Shown one piece after another: positions 61,852 to 64,000 of a stretch of DNA of 64,000 nt. The translations under genes were made by a program, and so were the position numbers. The DNA comes from SHAN690 sp038131955 (GTDB taxonomy: Bacteria; Bacteroidota; Bacteroidia; Flavobacteriales_G; Salibacteraceae): NCBI GenBank assembly GCA_038131955.1, contig JAYPQK010000001.1, positions 372,001 through 436,000 of the forward strand, given 5' to 3'. The notes under the pieces are model-generated. The model saw only the letters and a list, made by a program, of their open reading frames with translations. It did not search any database and was not told where the DNA came from. Every line of letters starts with the position of its first letter. Position 1 is the stretch's first letter.

Positions 61852-64000
61852 ATGGTTTGCAATAAATTGAGACAACTACGTTTAGAAGTCGTGAAGCATT
61901 TCCTCCTTTTTGCATTCTTGTTCACCTCCTTCTTGACTCAAGCTCAAGTTCCTGTCGGAGATTGGAGATCTCACCTTCCCATGTCGAGATTCAATTGGGT
62001 AGGAGAATTGCCTGATAAAGTTTTTGGAGCAAATCCATTTGGCCTGATCAGCTACGACAGAGAAGATGGTTCGATCCAAGATCTCACCAAGATCAATGTC
62101 CTCGCTCAAACCGGGATCACATGTTTCGAGTGCGATTATGACAATGACCTCTGTATCGTAGGTTATGAGAATGGGAACTTGGACATCATCGATGGTTCCA
62201 ACCAGGTTACCAATCAGCCGGCAATAGTTTCGAGCAACATCGTAGGCGACAAAGCGATCAAGGCCATTCAGTTTGTCGGAGATGTGGCTTATCTGGCTAC
62301 CGGTATCGGATTGGTGGAGCTTGATCTCACCTCATTGAATATTAACGAATACGCTAAGCTTACTTACCAGGGCTCACTCTTGGAATTGAGTGGACTCATG
62401 CTGTTGCATGATACTTTCTATTTGGCTACGCAGAACAATCTCTACAAAGCTTCGAGCGCAACGATCTTCACCGAACCGTTGTTAGACGTTACGCAGGCGC
62501 CGTTCAACCCTGAGAAGTTTAAGACCTTCTACACGATCGGCGATCAACTCCATGCCATCGTCACGAGTGAGTTTAATTCTGTGGACTCGGCGTTCAGTTA
62601 CGACGGCAATTCTTGGTCGTTGGCGGGAGACTATAGTCAAAAGGGAGTACTCGGCATTGAGAGCGGTGATGGAGTTGTCCTTGTGGCTCATTTCAGCGAG
62701 ATCGTAGAGTATGATCAGAACTTCCAACGGCTCCGTACTATAGACAGCTATGGTCTTTCAATCATGGAGGCTTACCATGCATCCTATGGACGAACAGAGG
62801 GAGAGATCATTGTGGCAGACGGACGATTCGGCGTAGTACTCACCTCCTTCGAGAATCCGAGTAACTCGACCGTGATTAACATCTCTTCACCGCGAACGGG
62901 AATTACGGCTGAGTTACAGGAGGTCGATGATGTGATCTATGCGATGCCGGGCGGAAGCGATTTTACTTTTAATCAGCCCTATTTATTCACGTTTAGAGAA
63001 GAGAGATGGTCCTCTCGCGTGATGGACTTGGATACGAATACAAGCATTCGAAACACCTCATCCATCATCGAAGTTGGAGACTTCACCTACATTGGTTTTG
63101 ATGGAAGCGGTCTTATGCAGCTGGATCAAGAAGGAAACATCCTGCAGCATTTTGATGAATCAAATGCAAAGATCCAAGACGATCCGGACGGCTATTATGG
63201 TCTAAAGGGCATGGCGGCTGATGATGAAGACAATCTTTGGATGCTCAACAGTCGGGCAACATCAACGCTGAGTATTTTGGACCCAGAGGGCAACTGGACC
63301 TTGATTTCTTTGGATGGATATCCGAAGCCGATCGCTGATAACTTCATGCGCCATTCTTCGGGTGTCTTTATCTTTTCGTTGAAGGATCAAGGCATTATTC
63401 TTTATGATCCGGGAACAACTCCGACAGAGACCTCGGATGATCGATTTGCCTCGATCAACACCTCTCCTGCTAACGGAAACCTACCGAACAACACCGTGAA
63501 TTGCATCGTGGAAGATGATGATGGCGAGGTTTGGATCGGTACGGATGACGGAATCGGCGTTATCTATAGCGTCGAGTCTATGTTTGGGCCTCAACCTGAT
63601 GACGTGCAGCGCATCATTGTGAATCAAGACGGCTACAACGGATATCTTTTTGAAGGAGACGCGGTCATGGCAATCGAGGCCGATGGCGCCAATCGCAAGT
63701 GGGTAGCTCCGCGTGGCGCTGGACTGTTTCTCATTTCATCGGACGGTCAGGAACAGATCACGCGCTTTACGGAAGACGATAGCCCGCTACTCAGCGACAA
63801 TGTGTCTGACCTTGCCATCCATCCCGAGACTGGGGAATTGTTCATTGCCACAGAACAGGGATTGCAGTCGTTTCGATCTGACGCTACCAAGCCGGCTTCG
63901 GTCCTACAAGACCTCAAGGTGTTTCCGAATCCAGTTAAACCAGGTTACAATGGTGTCATTACAGTTACCGGATTGACGGAAGGTGGGTATTTGCGGGTGA
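61852..64000 (+). CDS. porZ: PorZ-like T9SS-associated propeller protein (3' end outside window)
   Basis: The frame is open from ATG 61852 to the window edge (716 codons). The signal peptide region is KHFLLFAFLFTSFLTQAQ; GTG at 61891 would start right at its lysine and is an alternative. The mature part opens WRSHLPMSRFNWVGEL, followed by GLISYDREDGSIQDLTKINV and NGNLDIIDGSNQ, the pattern of the PorZ N-terminal propeller. Later two-component-regulator-type propeller repeats include NCIVEDDDGEVWIGTDDGIG and ATEQGLQSF. The visible end (VFPNPVKPGYNGVITVTG) is a T9SS sorting domain. PorZ sits on the surface and helps attach anionic LPS to T9SS cargo in Porphyromonas. Confidence 0.85.
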   Translation, partial: MVCNKLRQLRLEVVKHFLLFAFLFTSFLTQAQVPVGDWRSHLPMSRFNWVGELPDKVFGANPFGLISYDREDGSIQDLTKINVLAQTGITCFECDYDNDLCIVGYENGNLDIIDGSNQVTNQPAIVSSNIVGDKAIKAIQFVGDVAYLATGIGLVELDLTSLNINEYAKLTYQGSLLELSGLMLLHDTFYLATQNNLYKASSATIFTEPLLDVTQAPFNPEKFKTFYTIGDQLHAIVTSEFNSVDSAFSYDGNSWSLAGDYSQKGVLGIESGDGVVLVAHFSEIVEYDQNFQRLRTIDSYGLSIMEAYHASYGRTEGEIIVADGRFGVVLTSFENPSNSTVINISSPRTGITAELQEVDDVIYAMPGGSDFTFNQPYLFTFREERWSSRVMDLDTNTSIRNTSSIIEVGDFTYIGFDGSGLMQLDQEGNILQHFDESNAKIQDDPDGYYGLKGMAADDEDNLWMLNSRATSTLSILDPEGNWTLISLDGYPKPIADNFMRHSSGVFIFSLKDQGIILYDPGTTPTETSDDRFASINTSPANGNLPNNTVNCIVEDDDGEVWIGTDDGIGVIYSVESMFGPQPDDVQRIIVNQDGYNGYLFEGDAVMAIEADGANRKWVAPRGAGLFLISSDGQEQITRFTEDDSPLLSDNVSDLAIHPETGELFIATEQGLQSFRSDATKPASVLQDLKVFPNPVKPGYNGVITVTGLTEGGYLRV

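Noticed and set aside
1..64000. CRISPR arrays, IS elements, phage or integrated islands
   Set aside because: No regularly spaced repeats, transposase or integrase motifs, att-like repeats at the tRNA, or sharp composition change were seen apart from the short AT-rich gap at 27918-28329.

Overview
The window is a gene-dense stretch of a Bacteroidota chromosome, most likely Flavobacteriales. Evidence: proteins with type IX secretion (T9SS) C-terminal sorting domains, a GldH lipoprotein, a PorZ-like protein, DUF4296/DUF4837/DUF4175/DUF6089-type families, and at least fifteen exact copies of the Bacteroidota -7 promoter box TAnnTTTG a few to about 22 bases before start codons. There are 53 protein genes and one tRNA-Cys. 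I see no rRNA, IS element, integrase, phage gene or CRISPR array. The genes at both ends are cut by the window.

Layout. 1-6161: T9SS cargo and surface proteins (a truncated lamin-tail protein, two tandem paralogues of about 580 aa) plus an exported beta-lactamase-fold serine hydrolase. 6355-8797: coupled operon of a dolichol-phosphate-mannose-type glycosyltransferase, dihydroorotase and a DUF4296 lipoprotein. 15353 down to 8794 (minus): ricT - gldH - PBP1A - CoA-transferase A/B - epimerase. 15394-26284: holB, pgk, cvpA, a periplasmic cyclophilin, pheS, a thioredoxin-like lipoprotein, ferritin, RNase R and an orphan LytTR regulator. 26361-32201: MORN-like repeat protein, rpiB with a threonine dehydratase-like enzyme, DUF4837 lipoprotein and a LysM lytic transglycosylase. 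35010 down to 32315: plsC - gatC - tatA - gatA, with a 55-residue tatA between the two amidotransferase genes. 35124-44384: trpS, two amidohydrolase-family proteins, a small membrane protein, hflX and a tail-specific protease. 44498-52134: subtilisin-family T9SS protease, an internally duplicated secreted protein, an ECF sigma factor with a membrane/barrel partner, and a DUF6089-type outer-membrane protein. 52207-55493 (minus): metallophosphoesterase, tRNA-Cys, folB, gltX. 55618-64000: DUF4175 protein, an RsbW-like ATPase, ybeY, mnmG and porZ (cut).

Functionally this is core housekeeping (three aminoacyl-tRNA synthetases, the Glu/Asn amidotransferase, tRNA and rRNA maturation, glycolysis, pyrimidine and folate synthesis) mixed with cell-envelope and secretion genes. 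Operons are tight, with many 4-base start/stop overlaps, and four convergent gene pairs overlap by exactly four bases so that both stop codons share one YTAR tetramer.

I found no clearly new multi-gene system. The signal best worth following is a pair of near-parS palindromes, AGTTTCATGTGAAACA at 59834 and TGTTTCACATGAAACA at 61720, which bracket mnmG and suggest a ParB-loading, origin-proximal region. Secondary points are a CxxCH / four-cysteine insertion in PBP1A, an amidohydrolase pair with eroded metal sites, a likely inner-membrane-anchored barrel protein next to the ECF sigma factor, and five genes whose -7 boxes sit so close to the start codon that their mRNAs should be nearly leaderless.
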